The notes: generated from the letters alone by a model not told the origin. 64,000 nt of DNA from Prorocentrum cordatum (GCA_963575745.1 CAUYUJ010004002.1:1026663-1090662), one strand, 5' to 3'. Shown: positions 10,500-22,159, counted from the first letter of the stretch. Translations and numbers: made by a program.

Positions 10500-11600
10500 T
10501 GCCAAGATGTGCTCCCTTTCCCCCCGTGGCCCCCCCTCTGCCGTGGAGGGCGAAGCTAATGCCCGATGTTATCAGCTGCAGCGCTGGGATCAGGACCTCG
10601 AGAGGGGCGAACAGGAGGAAGGCGGCTCCGACACTACTCTGCGAGAAGTGGGAGGCGAAGCTGGAGCCCAAACTTGGCAACAACAGCGCTGAGTGAAGGG
10701 AGAAGAGGGCCCGATGTCGTCAGCTACAGCGCTAGGATCAGGGCATGCGGCGAGAAGGGCGAGCAACGGCAGCAGGCTCTGCCGTGGAAGGCGAAGCTAG
10801 AGCTCGATGTCATCAACTACAACGCTGGGACCAAGGCGTGCAACACGGACGAACAGCGGCAGGCGGCTCCGACACTACCCTGCGAGAGGCGGGAGGCGAA
10901 GCTGGAGGCGGAGTGCGTCACCAACAGCGCTGAGGGCAGCGTGTGCGAGAACGGTGAGCAGCGGCAGCACACTCTGCCCCTACTCAACGAAAGGTGGAGA
11001 GCGAAACTGAAGCCCGATGTCCTCGGCTACAGCGCTGGGATCAGGGCAGGCGGCGAGAGAGGCAAATTGCGGCAGGCGGCTTCAACACCACTCTGCGAGA
11101 AGTGGGAGGCGAAGCTGGAGCCTGAGGTCGTCAACGACAACGGGGAGTACGGCGCGTGTGAGAAAGACGAGCAGTGCGAGAAGCGGGAGGCGAAGATGCG
11201 GGAAGGCAGACCGTGGCCGCCGCTTCTGGCGCTGGAGGGAGGCTGGCGAAGCTGGGACCCGAGATCAGCAGCTTCAGAGCGGGGATCAGGGCGTGGAAGG
11301 CAACCTGTGGAAGGTGAAGCCTGCGCCCGATGTCAGATGTCAGCTGCAAAGCGGAGATCAGGGCGTGCGCGAAGGTGGAGCCCGAAGTCATGCGAGAAGG
11401 GCGAGCAGCAGCAGCAGCCATCACTGTCGCCACGCTGCGCGATGAGGGAGGCGAATCAGGTGCCCGATGTCAGCTACAGCGCTGGAATCATGGAGGCAGC
11501 AGGCGGTCATCAGCTACAACACTGGTGCTCGCCAAAATTTCGGGGAGGGCAGCTGGAGCCAACGTCCTCAGCTGTAGTACCCAAGACTTGCAAGACATGC
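10500..11600 (+). pseudogene. Decayed pentatricopeptide repeat (PPR) array
   Basis: About nine diverged copies of a dinoflagellate-type PPR unit can be read, with PDVVSYSARIRAC near 10710, LDVINYNAGTKAC near 10803, PDVLGYSAGIRA near 11011, PEVVNDN near 11121 and PDVSYSAGI near 11462. They alternate with WEAKLEPE/REAKLEAE segments. Spacing is irregular around the expected 105 bp (35 residues), and some units lie in other frames. PPR proteins bind organellar RNA and number in the hundreds in dinoflagellates. The ALxLLxEM helix B is mostly lost (for example CERREAKLE). A 373-codon open frame persists because the repeat is a multiple of three, but helix loss and length changes argue for a pseudogene. 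The family call is strong. Confidence 0.75.
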
Positions 11601-12059
11601 AAACTTGAGGCCGCCCTCGTCACCCAAGATGGGCCTGGGGGTTGGGCGCCCTCCACATCGTCGACCCTGGAGTCGTGCTCACCGTAGGGTTGATCAGGTC
11701 AGATGAATACCAATCGAAGCCTCCCGCCCTTCCACTCCTACTTCCCTACTTCCTCTAACCTCTTCCGTGTCCTCCTTGCTCATGCTCCTGCGCAGCCCTC
11801 ATCTTCTCCTCCCATGTACGCAACTCCATGTGTTTCCTGTTGCGCGCACCAGGACGGGGCCCGTGTCCGCATTCCAGATACGCTATGATACGCGTCGGCG
11901 AGTAGAGACAACATCGGCGCAACGATACGGGATGGGCGGGATGGGGTAGGATGTAAGCCATGGCGCCCCCCTCTTCCGTCCCCTTTCTCTCTCAACGTCC
12001 ATCGCCTCTCGTTCCTCGCTCCTCCGTCCTGCTCCTGCGTGGAAGGAAGATGTGATGGA
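11601..12059. other. No recognisable feature
   Basis: I see no family, repeat or RNA gene on either strand. Short open frames are not supported by composition or motifs. Confidence 0.5.
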
Positions 12060-12240
12060 GGACATGTACGATGATGCCGATGAAGATGAAGATGGTGATG
12101 ACGATGATGATGCTGATGATGATGAAGATGATGATGACGATGATGGTGATAATGATGACTAGATTGATTGATGCATTGATTGGTTGATTGATTGATTAAC
12201 TGATTGATTGATCGGCTGAGTAATCATGATGAAGATGAAG
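12060..12240. repeat. (GAT)n and (GATT)n microsatellites
   Basis: GATGAT-type triplets from about 12060 change to a tetranucleotide GATT run at about 12163-12215. GA- and GC-rich sequence with no recognised family follows to 13060; a 305-codon plus-strand frame over 12226-13143 is dominated by Arg, Glu and a terminal His run. Confidence 0.9.
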
Positions 12241-13059
12241 GATGAGGAAGAGAGGGATGACAACAAGGAGGCGGAATGTCGAGGATGGGGCAGGAGGGAG
12301 GGGGGAGGGCGGAAGGGGGGGAATCGGGATAGGGAGGAGGCCTGTCTCCGGATCCCCCCCCCGCCCCCCTCGTCTCCGCGGTCGTGCCCCCCCCCCCCCC
12401 ACGCACCCAAGCGCCTTTATATCCACCTGCTCCAGGCTGGTGCCCCTGGTCGGCTGGCTGTGCGTCCTGTTGACGATCGGCGAATTGTCCTTGGGAGCCG
12501 ACGACTCCCAAGCCGAAACCTCTCGGGAAGTGCCGGCGTAGGCGAGGAGGAGAGATCGAGGATTGCAGACCGATATGGTTTGAAGCTTGTTTGGCTCTTT
12601 TGGAACTCCAAGTGCCTCGGGAGACCCAGTAGTTCCGACATGATTCTGGAGGCTCCGAGTTTCTTCTTGACGGGGGGCGATGGACTACTAGGGACTAGGA
12701 CGGCGACGGTGAGGGTACAGTGGAGATGGAAGAGGGTGACATATGGAACGGGCAATGAGCAAGTTGACGGCGAAGTGGAGGTGGAGGCGAAGGACGAAGG
12801 TAAAGAGAGCGAGGTGAGAATGAAGATGGAGCATGCAAAACGAAACCAGCAGCAGGATCGGGGGGGCTGCGGAAGGAGATGGCGGAGGAGAACGAGTCGG
12901 ATCAGGGTGAACAAAAACATAATCAATATTATCATGCACATTATGACGGTGCCAGGGGAATCTTACAGAGGATGCAAACGACAAACAGAGGGAGGAATGA
13001 TAAATACTATGCTACGGAGGGTTGGCTGGGGGAGGGCTGGGGAGGAGGACGACGAGGAG

Positions 13060-13455
13060 GCGCGTCACCATCATCCCCACCACCACCATCACCACCAACA
13101 TCATCATTTCCACCATCGCCATCCTCTTCACTCTCATGGGTAGTATCATGGTTACTATGATCACCACCATTCGTAATAGCACTCTTCCTTTCACAGTCGT
13201 TATTACCATCACCAACAACATCGCCACCGTCATCAGCACCATGTCAATCACAATCACCCACACCATCATGCTCACTACCAGTATCGCAATCACCATCCAC
13301 AGCATCATGATCATCATCGTCATCATCAACGGCATATTCATTACCACCACCATCGCCACCAACACCACCAGCACATCACATCACATTCCGCCATCACATC
13401 ACAAGCACCAGCACCATAACAATCACTACAACCATCACCATCATCATTCCCCCCT
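13060..13455. repeat. Degenerate (CAT/CAC)n tract
   Basis: Imperfect CAT, CAC and AAC triplets. The end of the tract from 13312 is also the start of the first tandem unit described below. Confidence 0.85.
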
Positions 13456-15047
13456 CGTACCCCTCCTACCCCTGAAGATACGGCAGGAACTTTTTTTACA
13501 CAAGCGGCAATGGCCACTGCACGCTGAACAAAAGGCAAAGCGTAAAAGATGACATGGGCGTGTCGACTGTTACGGGGGGGCTCGTCACGCTGGAGTACGT
13601 ATACCTGACTGCTACACTACAGGCATGCGCCTATTCACCCAGCCCGGACGGTATCATCTACCCCGCCCATCGGAAGATAAGCCGAATGTGGAAACGGTTG
13701 AAATATGAACCACAACATCGACAGAGTAACGGGTTGGAAATAATCAGTGACATCGGCTGGGTAAGGGGCAAATGTGCAACAAGTGGGCAGCGCTCGCGAA
13801 GCCAAGGCCCACTCTTCGCTATCCAAGTGCAATAACGGAGCACTTGAAAGCATGACTGGAGCAAGCAAAACGCAACTAAAATTTGAGCGTGAACGTGCAA
13901 GGGCTTCCTAACACGCGATCCATGATCTTGAACTGTCACAAAACACCAAACCATGCCATGTGGCGAACATGTTCCGTAACATTTGTCGACGAGCACCTGG
14001 GCCTCAACTAGTCCTGAACTCAAGTATTCGGCCACATGTCCCGCGATAGTTGCCCGCACACAAGTTGAGCTAGCACCCTCTCGCAAGTGCCAGCTTGCGG
14101 TTCCAGCTAAAAATATGTCGAATGGTACCCAGCAGACGCATGGACACGTCTTCCCCGCTCACAAATTGGGCCAACGCATCTCCAACGTTCACATGGGTTC
14201 CTGCTTCGTTCCTGCTCTGATCAGTTGGATGTCCCCTCGTCGTACCTCCCCTTGCGACCAAAATTGACCGCCCTCGACGTGTCTGACGCGTCCGTGTCCT
14301 CGCCAGCTTACAATGGCAAAGGCCGCACGGGCATCGCTCTTGAACGAGATGCCGAAATCAGCATCGACATCTTTGAAACCTGCTTGTAGTCCTAAAACTA
14401 CGGATCCTTCCTGCACCATTCCGCCATACTCTGCTTCTCCAGAGAAGACTGCCATTGCATTCTGAGTCGAACTCTACGGCTTCATCACACTCGATCCTCA
14501 CAGAACTGTTCCCCCATTCGTTGATGGACGCGTCCTCCTGTAAACAGCATAATCAGTGCCAGTCCGCACCGTGAACTCCATAGGGCGCTCATGGTACAGG
14601 CACTTATATCCATGCCTGTCGTGGTTCTTGAGGCACTTTCCCAATTTCACAACACTTTTTCAGTGCGCATCGCGTTAGAGATGCCGTACAGCGTGAACGA
14701 TCCTCAACTGAAGCCCGCATACCTGAACGGTCCTTTGGGCCACCACAGCTGGGCACTGCTAAACGTCGCAACTTGAAGTCGGACAATCGTCTTCTTCCCC
14801 GCGCGCTTGTTATCCCCTATGGCATCTCACATATGGAGTTGCATTGCCAGGCCCATGTCTTCGATAATTGCTTCTGCGTGCCTCCGATCTGCCTAGCGCA
14901 ATGGCCCGTCTCGGTTCTACTCCGCGATCCGGTTGTGGATGCAGGTCGGCGTCACATGGTTTGAGCCTTGTCCGAAACTGCCTCGGAATGGCACCGGGCT
15001 CATTTGTAATTTTTCTTTCGAGCCAGACAAAAATCAACATCGCTGCC
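13312..15047. repeat. Tandem duplication unit 1 (1.74 kb)
   Basis: The block starts CATCATCGTCATCATC and ends AACATCGCTGCC. The next unit starts with the same sequence at 15048 and ends with the same dodecamer at 17750. Colinear landmarks include TACGGCAGGA, GACATGGGCGTGTCGACTGT and CACAACATCG. The repeated block is the 3' part of a copia element on the minus strand. Confidence 0.85.
13990..15000 (-). pseudogene. Copia RT end and RNase H, copy 1
   Basis: Read on the minus strand, this gives an RT palm remnant (TCIHNRIAE near 14920) and then RNase H: RRTRPSTNGGTVL near 14535, SSTQNAMAVFSGEAEYGG near 14430-14470 and FKSDARAAFAIVSWRGHGRVRHVEG near 14310-14370. The Glu of GEAEY and Asp of KSDA correspond to catalytic acids in the family. 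In-frame TGA and TAG codons lie between these motifs. RNase H in copia elements removes RNA from the cDNA hybrid. This copy is a tandem duplicate of the one at 16600-17745. Confidence 0.85.
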
Positions 15048-15408
15048 CATCATCGTCATCATCAGCGGCATATTCATTACCACCACCATCGCGCGCGCCA
15101 CCGCCAGCATCGCCATCACATCACGAGCACCATCACCATAGCAATTACCACCACCATCACCCTCATCATTCTCCCTTCGCACCCCTCCTACCCCTGAGGC
15201 TCTGAGGATACGGCAGGATTTTTTTTTCACGCAAGCGGCAGTGGTCACTGCGCTCTGAGCAAAAGGCAATGCGTAACGGATGACATGGGCGTGTCGACTG
15301 TCACGGGGGGGCTTGTCACGCTGGAGCATGCGCCTTTTTCACCCAGCCCGGACGGTATAATCTACCCCGCCCATCGGAAGATAAGCCGAATTTGAAAAAC
15401 GGTTGAAA

Positions 15409-16375
15409 TCCGCCGGCCCCCTTGTGGGGCTACCACGCTGTAGGCCGAAGGTTCGCAGTTTCCTGTGCCAGTTGCAGTTTCCAGTTTCCACTGTTACAGT
15501 TCTGCTTCTCGTTGCTTACTGTTCCTTGTTGATGGACCGCGCGAGGGGAGGAGGCCCTAACGGGCAGGTTTAGCACGCCCTGAACGTGTGCTCTGGATTG
15601 CTGGGGCGGGTAAACATTGACACCCCTCACGCAAATCGGCGGGGTCAGGGTCCAAAAACACAAGGGGTTTGCCACATGTCTGCAATTCGGTGGCACCCCT
15701 CACGCAAATCGGCGGGGTCAGGGTCCAAAAACACATTGGATTTGGCCACGTTTCTAAAATATGCGGGCACCCCTCACGCAGATCCGCGGGGTCAGGGTTC
15801 AAAAACATGAGGGACCGACTTCATTTCTGACATTCGGTGGCACCCCTCACGCAAATCGGCGGGGTCAGGGTCCGAAAACAAAGAGGATTTGCCACATTTT
15901 GGAATTCGCTGGCACCCCTCAAACAAATCGGCGGTGTCAGGGTCCCAAAAAATTGAAGACTTGCCACATGTCCGACATCCGGTGGCACCCCTCACGCAGA
16001 TCGGCGGGGTCAGGGTTTCAAAAACATATGTGATTTGCAACATTTCTGAAATTCGATGGCACCCCTCGCGCATATCGGCGGGGCCAGGGTCCGAAAGCCG
16101 AAAGGATTCTCAACATTCTGAAATCCGATGGCACCCCTCACGCGGATCCGTAGGGTCACGGTCCCAAAACACTAGGGACTTGCCACATTTTCAAAATTCC
16201 GGCAGGGTCACGACGTCTTACCAATCGCCAGGTGTGGTAACCCCTCTGGTCATCGATTGGTTTTGATCATTACGAGTTGGGCTTCGCATGAAGTTCCGAT
16301 ATTGCTTCACGACAGCGCCCAGGCCTCATGACATAGCTCTTGCATAGCGCATTCTCCGAGAGAGGGGGCCGGCGG
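15409..16375. mobile_element. 967-bp insertion with 12-bp terminal inverted repeats
   Basis: The uninterrupted duplicate (unit 1) shows where unit 2 was split. The inserted block begins CCGCCGGCCCCC at 15409 and ends GGGGGCCGGCGG at 16375, a perfect 12-bp inverted repeat. About 22 extra bases (CAGGGGGCGAAACCC and more) lie between the right end and the resumption of homology, and no target-site duplication is evident. Two thirds of the insert is a 73-bp tandem array. No transposase is present, so it would be non-autonomous. Confidence 0.65.
15613..16205. repeat. 73-bp tandem repeat, eight copies
   Basis: Copies begin near 15620, 15692, 15768, 15840, 15912, 15985, 16059 and 16131. Each holds GGCACCCCTCACGCA, TCGGCGGGGTCAGGGT and an AAAACA...TTGCCACATTT block. 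A single copy on the opposite strand is at 23750-23832. Confidence 0.95.
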
Positions 16376-16599
16376 CAGGGGGCGAAACCCTTACGGACAT
16401 CAACCACAACATCGAATGAGTAACGGGAGGGAAGTAATCAGTGACATCGGCTGGATAAGGGGCGAGTGCGCAACAAGTGGGAAGCGCTCGCGAAGCCAAG
16501 ACTCACTCTTCGTTATCCAAGTGCAATAACGGAATATTTGAATGCATGACTGGTGCAAACAAAATGCCGCTAAAGTTTGAGCGTGAACGTTCACGGGCT

Positions 16600-17745
16600 T
16601 CCTAACGCGCGATCCATGGTCTTAAACTGTCACAAAACACCAAGCCACGTCACATTGCTAACATCTTCAATAACATTCCTTGACGAGCACCTGGGCCTCA
16701 ACTCATCGCGAGCTCAAGTATTCGGCCACATGTCCCGCGAAAGTGGCCCGCGCACAAGTTGAGCGAGCACCCTCTCGCAAGTGCCACCTTGCGTCTCCAG
16801 CTAAAACTATGTCGAATTGTACGTAGCAGATGATGGACATGCCTTCCCCGCTCACAATTGGCCCAACGCATCTCCAACGTTCCCATGCGTTCCTGCTTCG
16901 TCCTACTCTGATCAGTTGGATGTCCCCTCGTCGTACCTCCTCTTGCAACCAAAGTTGACCACCCTCGACATGTCTGACGCGCCCGTGTCCCTGCCAGCTT
17001 ACAACGGCAAAGGCCGCACGGGCATCGCTCTTGAACGCGATGCTGAAATCAACATCGGAGTCTTTGAGAACTGCTTGTAGTCCGAAAGCTACTGATCCTC
17101 CCTGCACCATTCCGCCACTCTGCTTCTCCAAAGGAGAATGCCCGTACATTCTGAGTCGAACTCTAAGGCCTGATCATGCTCGCTCCCCACAGAACTGCGC
17201 CCCCACTCGTTCATGGACGCGCCCTCTTGCAAACCACCTAAGCAGTGCCAGTCCGCACCGTGAACTCCATTGGGCGCTCCTGGTACAGGCGCTGACATCC
17301 GCGCCCGCCGTGGCTTTTTTGAGACCCTTCCCCAGCTTCACAACACTTTTTCCAATCCGCATCGCGGTGGACATGCCATAAAGCGCGCACGGTCCTCAAC
17401 TGAAGCCTTCATGCCCGAACGGTCCTGTGCCAGATAATTGGCTCGGGCCAAAGCTGGGCACTGCTAATCTTCGCAACTTGAAGTCGGGCCCTCGTTTTCT
17501 CCCTCGGGCGCTTGCTATCATCGTGGTATCTCACATCTGGAGTTACTTTGCTAGGCCCATGTCTACGATGATGTCCCCCGCGTGCCTCTGACCTGCCTGG
17601 TGCCATGGCCCGTCTTGGTTCTACTCCACAATTCTGTTGAGGATGCAAGTCGACGTCACATGGTTTGATCCCTGTCCGAGACTGCCTCGGAATAACATCG
17701 GGCCCATATCAAATTTCTCCTTCGAACCAGACAATATCAACATCG
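16600..17745 (-). pseudogene. Copia RT end and RNase H, copy 2
   Basis: The minus strand gives an RT palm relic (TCILNRIVE at 17624-17650, then RHAGDIIVDMGLAK) and then RNase H with MVQGGSVAFGLQA near 17100, FKSDARAAFAVVSWQG near 17020 and VRHVEGGQLWLQEEVRRGDIQL near 16960. The latter matches the copia signature in which a His-Ile/Val-Glu motif follows the third acid. It continues in order from the RT start at 18250-18690, so this is the 3' end of the long element. Frame changes occur near 17120-17160. Confidence 0.85.
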
Positions 17746-17984
17746 CTGCCCAAGGAAACCACCCCCATGCTCAGTCAACCAGATTCGCCATGTCTTATTT
17801 ATAAAACGCACGTGAGGATGCATTTTCGCTGTCAAGGCCGACGTCACTTCGCGACATCCACGTAGCTGTCCCCCGGGAAGCTGGCGGCGCCTCGAGCGCC
17901 ATGCATTGACTCGAGAAGTCTCCCGCGCATGCCGGCTTTACAATCTTCTTCAGGTAACCTGATGCATATGTGTTTCCCCACAAC

Positions 17985-18255
17985 TAGGCTCCCCTGCGGG
18001 TTTCCTACATGGTTAAAGGCTGGCGCTTCCTATTGTCACTGCGCCCGTTTCCCGGAGGTTCCCTGGGTTCCCTGGCCCCTGGTGCCTCTCATTGTTATTT
18101 TGCCCGTTTCCGAGGGGGGTCCGTGGCTCGAGGTTCCTCGGATTCTCCGGATTCCTTGGGTTCCCCGGATTCCTCGGGTTCCCCGGTTTCCGCAATTCAC
18201 TTGGCTTTCTCGGCTGCCCTGGGCCCCATGGGTTCCTCGGGTTTGTTTTCGCATG
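17985..18255. repeat. GGTTCCCCGGATTCCTC minisatellite within the RT
   Basis: Degenerate 9-15 bp units (TTCC(T/C)CGG(G/A)) interrupt the copia RT on the minus strand and read there as (NPRNPG)n. They are not part of any RT. Confidence 0.8.
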
Positions 18256-18690
18256 AAAATCAGAGAATTGGGGTCGCGCAAGATTCATGTGCGCCGCAGC
18301 GCACAGCTCATTATCACGCACCCTGCGAAAATCTTCGCATCGTCCCTCGGCAGCAGCCATAGAGAACAATAGTTCGTGGGCTTTCAATGGAAGGGTGGTT
18401 GCAAATCGATGTTCGTGTCTTTGGAATAGCACTTGGCTTGCCGATTGGCGCTCGGGACTGGCCTCGTCACCCTCGTGGACGTCGATCCACCGCGCGCCGA
18501 GAGGTCCTTTGCCAGCAAGAGCTGCATCGCATTCCTCCTCCTGTCCTTTTTTCCGTAAGCTTCATGCATCTTGAGTAAATCCCACTTCTCCACGCGAGCC
18601 CTCGACGCGAGTTCATGGCCAAGCTCGCTCCCTGATGCATCCCAAGCCAATGTTCTACCATTTTTGTGTTGAAGCACGCATGTGTCACCC
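18250..18690 (-). pseudogene. Copia RT, N-terminal part
   Basis: The minus strand reads WDASGSELGHELASRARVEKWDLLKMHE near 18650-18570 and, after a frame change near 18550, AGKGPLGARWIDVHEGDEASPE near 18512-18450, then RFATTLPLKAHELLFSMAAAEG near 18415-18350. The ARWIDV(H/N)KGD and FA(A/T)TPPLEA motifs mark the start of RT in dinoflagellate copia elements. The catalytic FIDVRRAY block that should follow is not intact, because the minisatellite at 17985-18255 lies there. Confidence 0.85.
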
Positions 18691-20830
18691 CGGCTAACTG
18701 GCTGCACTTCAGCTGCGCCTCCACGCGCCTCATATGCTCTTGGCGCTCTAAGCCAACCGCTGTGTCGACACATCCCACATGTCCACTGACGCGGCTGGAT
18801 GCCCCGGTAACCTGGTAGGCATATCGGGCAACGATATTGCGTAATCCGCCTCCGGACTCTCTCCTCCTCTCCTTTCCCTGAATATCGTTGACCTCGGCGC
18901 CCTCGAGCTCCATGTTGGTCCTGGACCTCCTGGAAGCACTCGGCAAGACATGCCATAATCTATCCGGGCCAATGTTCATGTGGGCCCATATATCATCGCA
19001 TTTCATTCGCGCCCAATCGAATTGGCTTCCACGCTCTCGCGTGGTGTCATCTAATCCACCTCTGGGCCGCAAGATCTGAAGGGGCGCGGCGGCCATATGG
19101 TTCGCCGGATCGCCAAGTCCTGCCCGAAAGAATCGAACGGGATATACTTCTGACCCCCTCGATCTGCTCCTAAATAACTCGATGTGTCTATGATTACAGT
19201 GGCATTCGTCCAGAGTGCCTTCCCAGTGTAGGGGCTGTTGGCCATGGGCCGCGCGTGTTTCTTGGCGAGCATCGCCTTTCCTTCTGACTACCAGCTACAA
19301 TCTACGACGGCACAGATCGCCACCGCTTGCTCGCCGTCTGTTTGCACGTCTTCGCGCTTAAACATCCGCTGCGACGGCGACGCGGACTAACTTGGGGCCT
19401 CCGCGGGGTGTTCAATGAGAAAATGGACTTCGCTGGTTCCCTAAATCTCAAATAGTTCCCGCGCCACCTCTGGGCGCGCGACCGGGCCTTTTCGAGTCGA
19501 AGGCCCGTGGCCTGCTGCGCGCGACGGACTCGCGATTTACAGCGACGCTGCTTCGCTCTGGATGATTTCCTTTGCTTTGGTCCACATCGCAGGGCAATTT
19601 TAATTAAATCGGCCCCCGACTTCGTCGCCCGCCATCAAGTCCATGGTCGACTTCGGCGCGCGTCTCATTTTTGCCGCCGCGCGGGCAACGCGGACTGGCG
19701 AGTGAACAACAGAGACGTGTGACCGCGCGTTTTGCTGGCCTCTGCGACGTAGCCTCACTGCCGCCCTCGCATCGCAGATCTGTTTGTCGACGTCCAAATC
19801 GGCTCTGAGTAGCCGCGCTGCTGCGCCAGCGCCCCTTGAACATCCGGATTGCTGATCCCCCCCCCCCGCTCTTATCCTGAGTGGAACTGTCGGACTCAAT
19901 CCTCACCTGAGCTGCGGCAATATCACGCGAATGCCCGGGTCGGCGCGTCGCCCAAGTCGTTCGACGACACGTCCACGGCACTCCGCGCCGCGGGGTTCGC
20001 GGACAACCTCTACTCTGGATACGGCCTCGCGCCCGCGACAACCCGGCGTCGGCCCCGTAGCCGGGCGCCGCGACCTTCTCGCTGCGATTCCTCGCGGCCT
20101 CGCATGCGCAGCCAAACCCTGACTGGGCGCGGCCGTCGACAAGGTTTCTCTGGCCTGAGCATCCACCCCTAGTAAGCCCTGGCGCGTTAGGGTCTGGCGG
20201 TCAGGGCAACCCTTTCTCGTTGTTAACCTCATCAAAATTCCACGTCTCCTCGTCGCTTCCCATGTGCCTGAGCTCGCGAGACTCGACGACGCCCTCGGGG
20301 GGCGCCCGCGCGGCTCGCTTCGCGCATTCCCAGACATGCACCAGCCCCCCCCCCCATCTTGCTCTGAGCTCGTCACGCCCCTTCTCCAGCGGAGTCTTCA
20401 GGTGCGAGATGCACGCCCCAAGCTCGGACAATGTCTGTTGGGCCCCCGCGGTCGGCACCTGGCGCGGGCCGCCGTGCAATCGACGCCCATCGTGAACATG
20501 CTGATGAGAGAAGATACCTAAGCCACTAACCAGGACGCGAGAGCGGCTTCCCCCACGAACTCAACGGGGGATTTGTCGTCCAATGCGCTCGTTACATCCG
20601 ACTCTGGCCTTCTACGGCCCTGATTACGCTTTCGACTTCACCATCTGCATGGGGCCCCCCGGCCGAACGAACCTCATCTCCCGCGTCGAGGTCGCGCGAG
20701 ACTTTGCCCGCTCATCGCGTCATGCCCTGACTGAATGCGAATCCACGCCTTTTCGACTAAACCTCGGCAACAAATTAACGCGGTGCCCTGCAACGCCTGG
20801 CGACGATTTGGTTTCCTATGCCCTCTCCTC
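18691..20830 (-). pseudogene. Probable integrase core and linker, unreadable
   Basis: By position this should hold the rest of the integrase core and the linker to RT. I could not follow a continuous copia integrase; only scattered segments such as EEVVESRELRHMGSDEE-like text near 20280 could fit. Neither strand shows another family. The label rests on the flanking domains only. Confidence 0.4.
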
Positions 20831-20839
20831 TTTCCCCGC

Positions 20840-21040
20840 CCAGCCACATGTGGTCCACTGAAACCGCCGGCGCGCCGTGTCCTGGCGACCTTAGCTTTTG
20901 CCTGCGATGCCACCCCCCTGCCTTTCCCCTAACGCAGGGGGGGCGCCGGCTTTCGTAGGGCAAGTCGGTCCCCTTGTGTAACTCAACCACTTCTTCGCTC
21001 GGTGTCAGGCCAGGTGCGCGCCCTTCGGGTACCTCGGCCC
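20840..21040 (-). pseudogene. Copia integrase zinc region and first catalytic Asp
   Basis: The minus strand reads TPSEEVVELHKGTDLPYES near 20985, then CVRGKAGGWHRRQKLRSPGH and VSVDHMWLGG near 20855. In related elements this region is ELHNxTHxPYRxWCxHCVxGxA followed by DYxFLG. The first His and last Cys are kept, the second His is Asp and one Cys is Arg, so the HHCC zinc site is broken. The Asp of SVDHMWLG is the first acid of the DDE triad. Integrase joins cDNA to host DNA. Confidence 0.8.
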
Positions 21041-21249
21041 CCTCGCCGCCGAGCGCGCCTTCCACGTTGCTTGCTGCCCCCGTCCTTGCCCCCTTGCGAC
21101 TGGGGCTCGCGGGCTCAGCCAGACCCCGTAAAACAAATCCGCCACGAGAGTTCCCTTCCAAAGAAAACCCTCGCATCTACCCTCGCTGGCCCGTTCCAAC
21201 TTCCTCGCCCCTTCTCGACTCGCAGCTCCTTTCGGGGCTTGGATGGCGA

Positions 21250-21680
21250 ACTGGAAAGTGCCATTCGACTCGTGGATTGTCCCAGTGGGCTCATATTCGA
21301 AGTAAATGCAGGATCGCCTATCTTTGCCCCGATCCAACGCTTCGCGGTTCCCTGCTGCAGCCATCCCACGTGCAGATCCGAATATTCTCCATGCTGGCTA
21401 CTTGAATGGGAATGCCCACCGCGTTCTTCCCGCGATCAAAACTTGCCCACGTTTCCTGATAACTACCCGGTTCACTGCGCAGTAAGGATCGCGCTTCCTG
21501 GAGGCCCCCATGGGCTTGAACAGGATGTGAGTTCCTTCGACCGGGGGTGCAGATGCGCGGTGGGCCCCTGGACCTACGCCGTTAACTGTCGCCTCCACTC
21601 GATTATCTCGCCCCTTACTAGTACTCATTGACATCTTTGGTGGGGGCCTCAATTGCAACGAACTGCAGCCGGGCGCGCGT
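21250..21680 (-). pseudogene. Copia aspartic protease remnant
   Basis: The minus strand has NRVEATVNGVGPGAH near 21600, where related proteases read ATVDSGAxAH, so the catalytic Asp is Asn and the DSG loop is lost. NRVVIRKRGQVLI (near 21450) fits the second half of the fold. FEYEPTGTI and NGTFQF (near 21300-21265) are in another frame and correspond to the segment between protease and integrase. The protease would have cut the polyprotein. Confidence 0.7.
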
Positions 21681-22159
21681 TTGTGCCCAATTTCTCTCCT
21701 TCTGGATTCACTCTCAAATCCGATTATCCCAAGTTGTGTAATGTTTGCAATTAGCGCCACAATCAATGCGCCCCCCTGGTCCCTGCGCCGACTTCCTGGC
21801 CCCTCCACTTCGCCAGTTGGCGCTGCGCCCTCCACTCCTGTGCCCCAACTCCGTTGTTTCGGGTTCATCATTGCCCCTCCCCCCCCCCTTCAGTCGGCAA
21901 CTCCGCCCAACTCGACGCCGCGGCAAGCCCGGCCCTGGTAGAGGCTGTCCTAACATTTGCGCGTGCTCTCTGTGGCTCCCTGTCCCGCTTGACCTGGAGA
22001 AACCTCAGTGGCGTTCTTGGGGCAGTACAGCGCCCCCTCTCACTGATCGGCGCAAGTCCCCCCATGCCTCCTCCTGTCCAGCCTGGCGTTCGACTCCCTC
22101 GGTAACCATTGGTGCCATGATATCCCACTTTGCATCTCCTGCCTGCTCCCTCAGGTAAC

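Larger units (their letters stand above)
15048..17750. repeat. Tandem duplication unit 2 (2.70 kb, with insertion)
   Basis: Unit 2 follows unit 1 without a gap and is colinear with it, except for about 990 extra bp from 15409 to about 16397. Unit 1 has about 28 bp at 13593-13620 that unit 2 lacks. Confidence 0.85.

Noticed and set aside
12226-13143. A 305-codon plus-strand frame
   Set aside because: It is low complexity at both ends with a GA/GC-rich middle, and no motif or family is recognised.
15613-16205. Possible CRISPR array
   Set aside because: The 73-bp units are contiguous tandem repeats with no unique spacers, in eukaryotic context.
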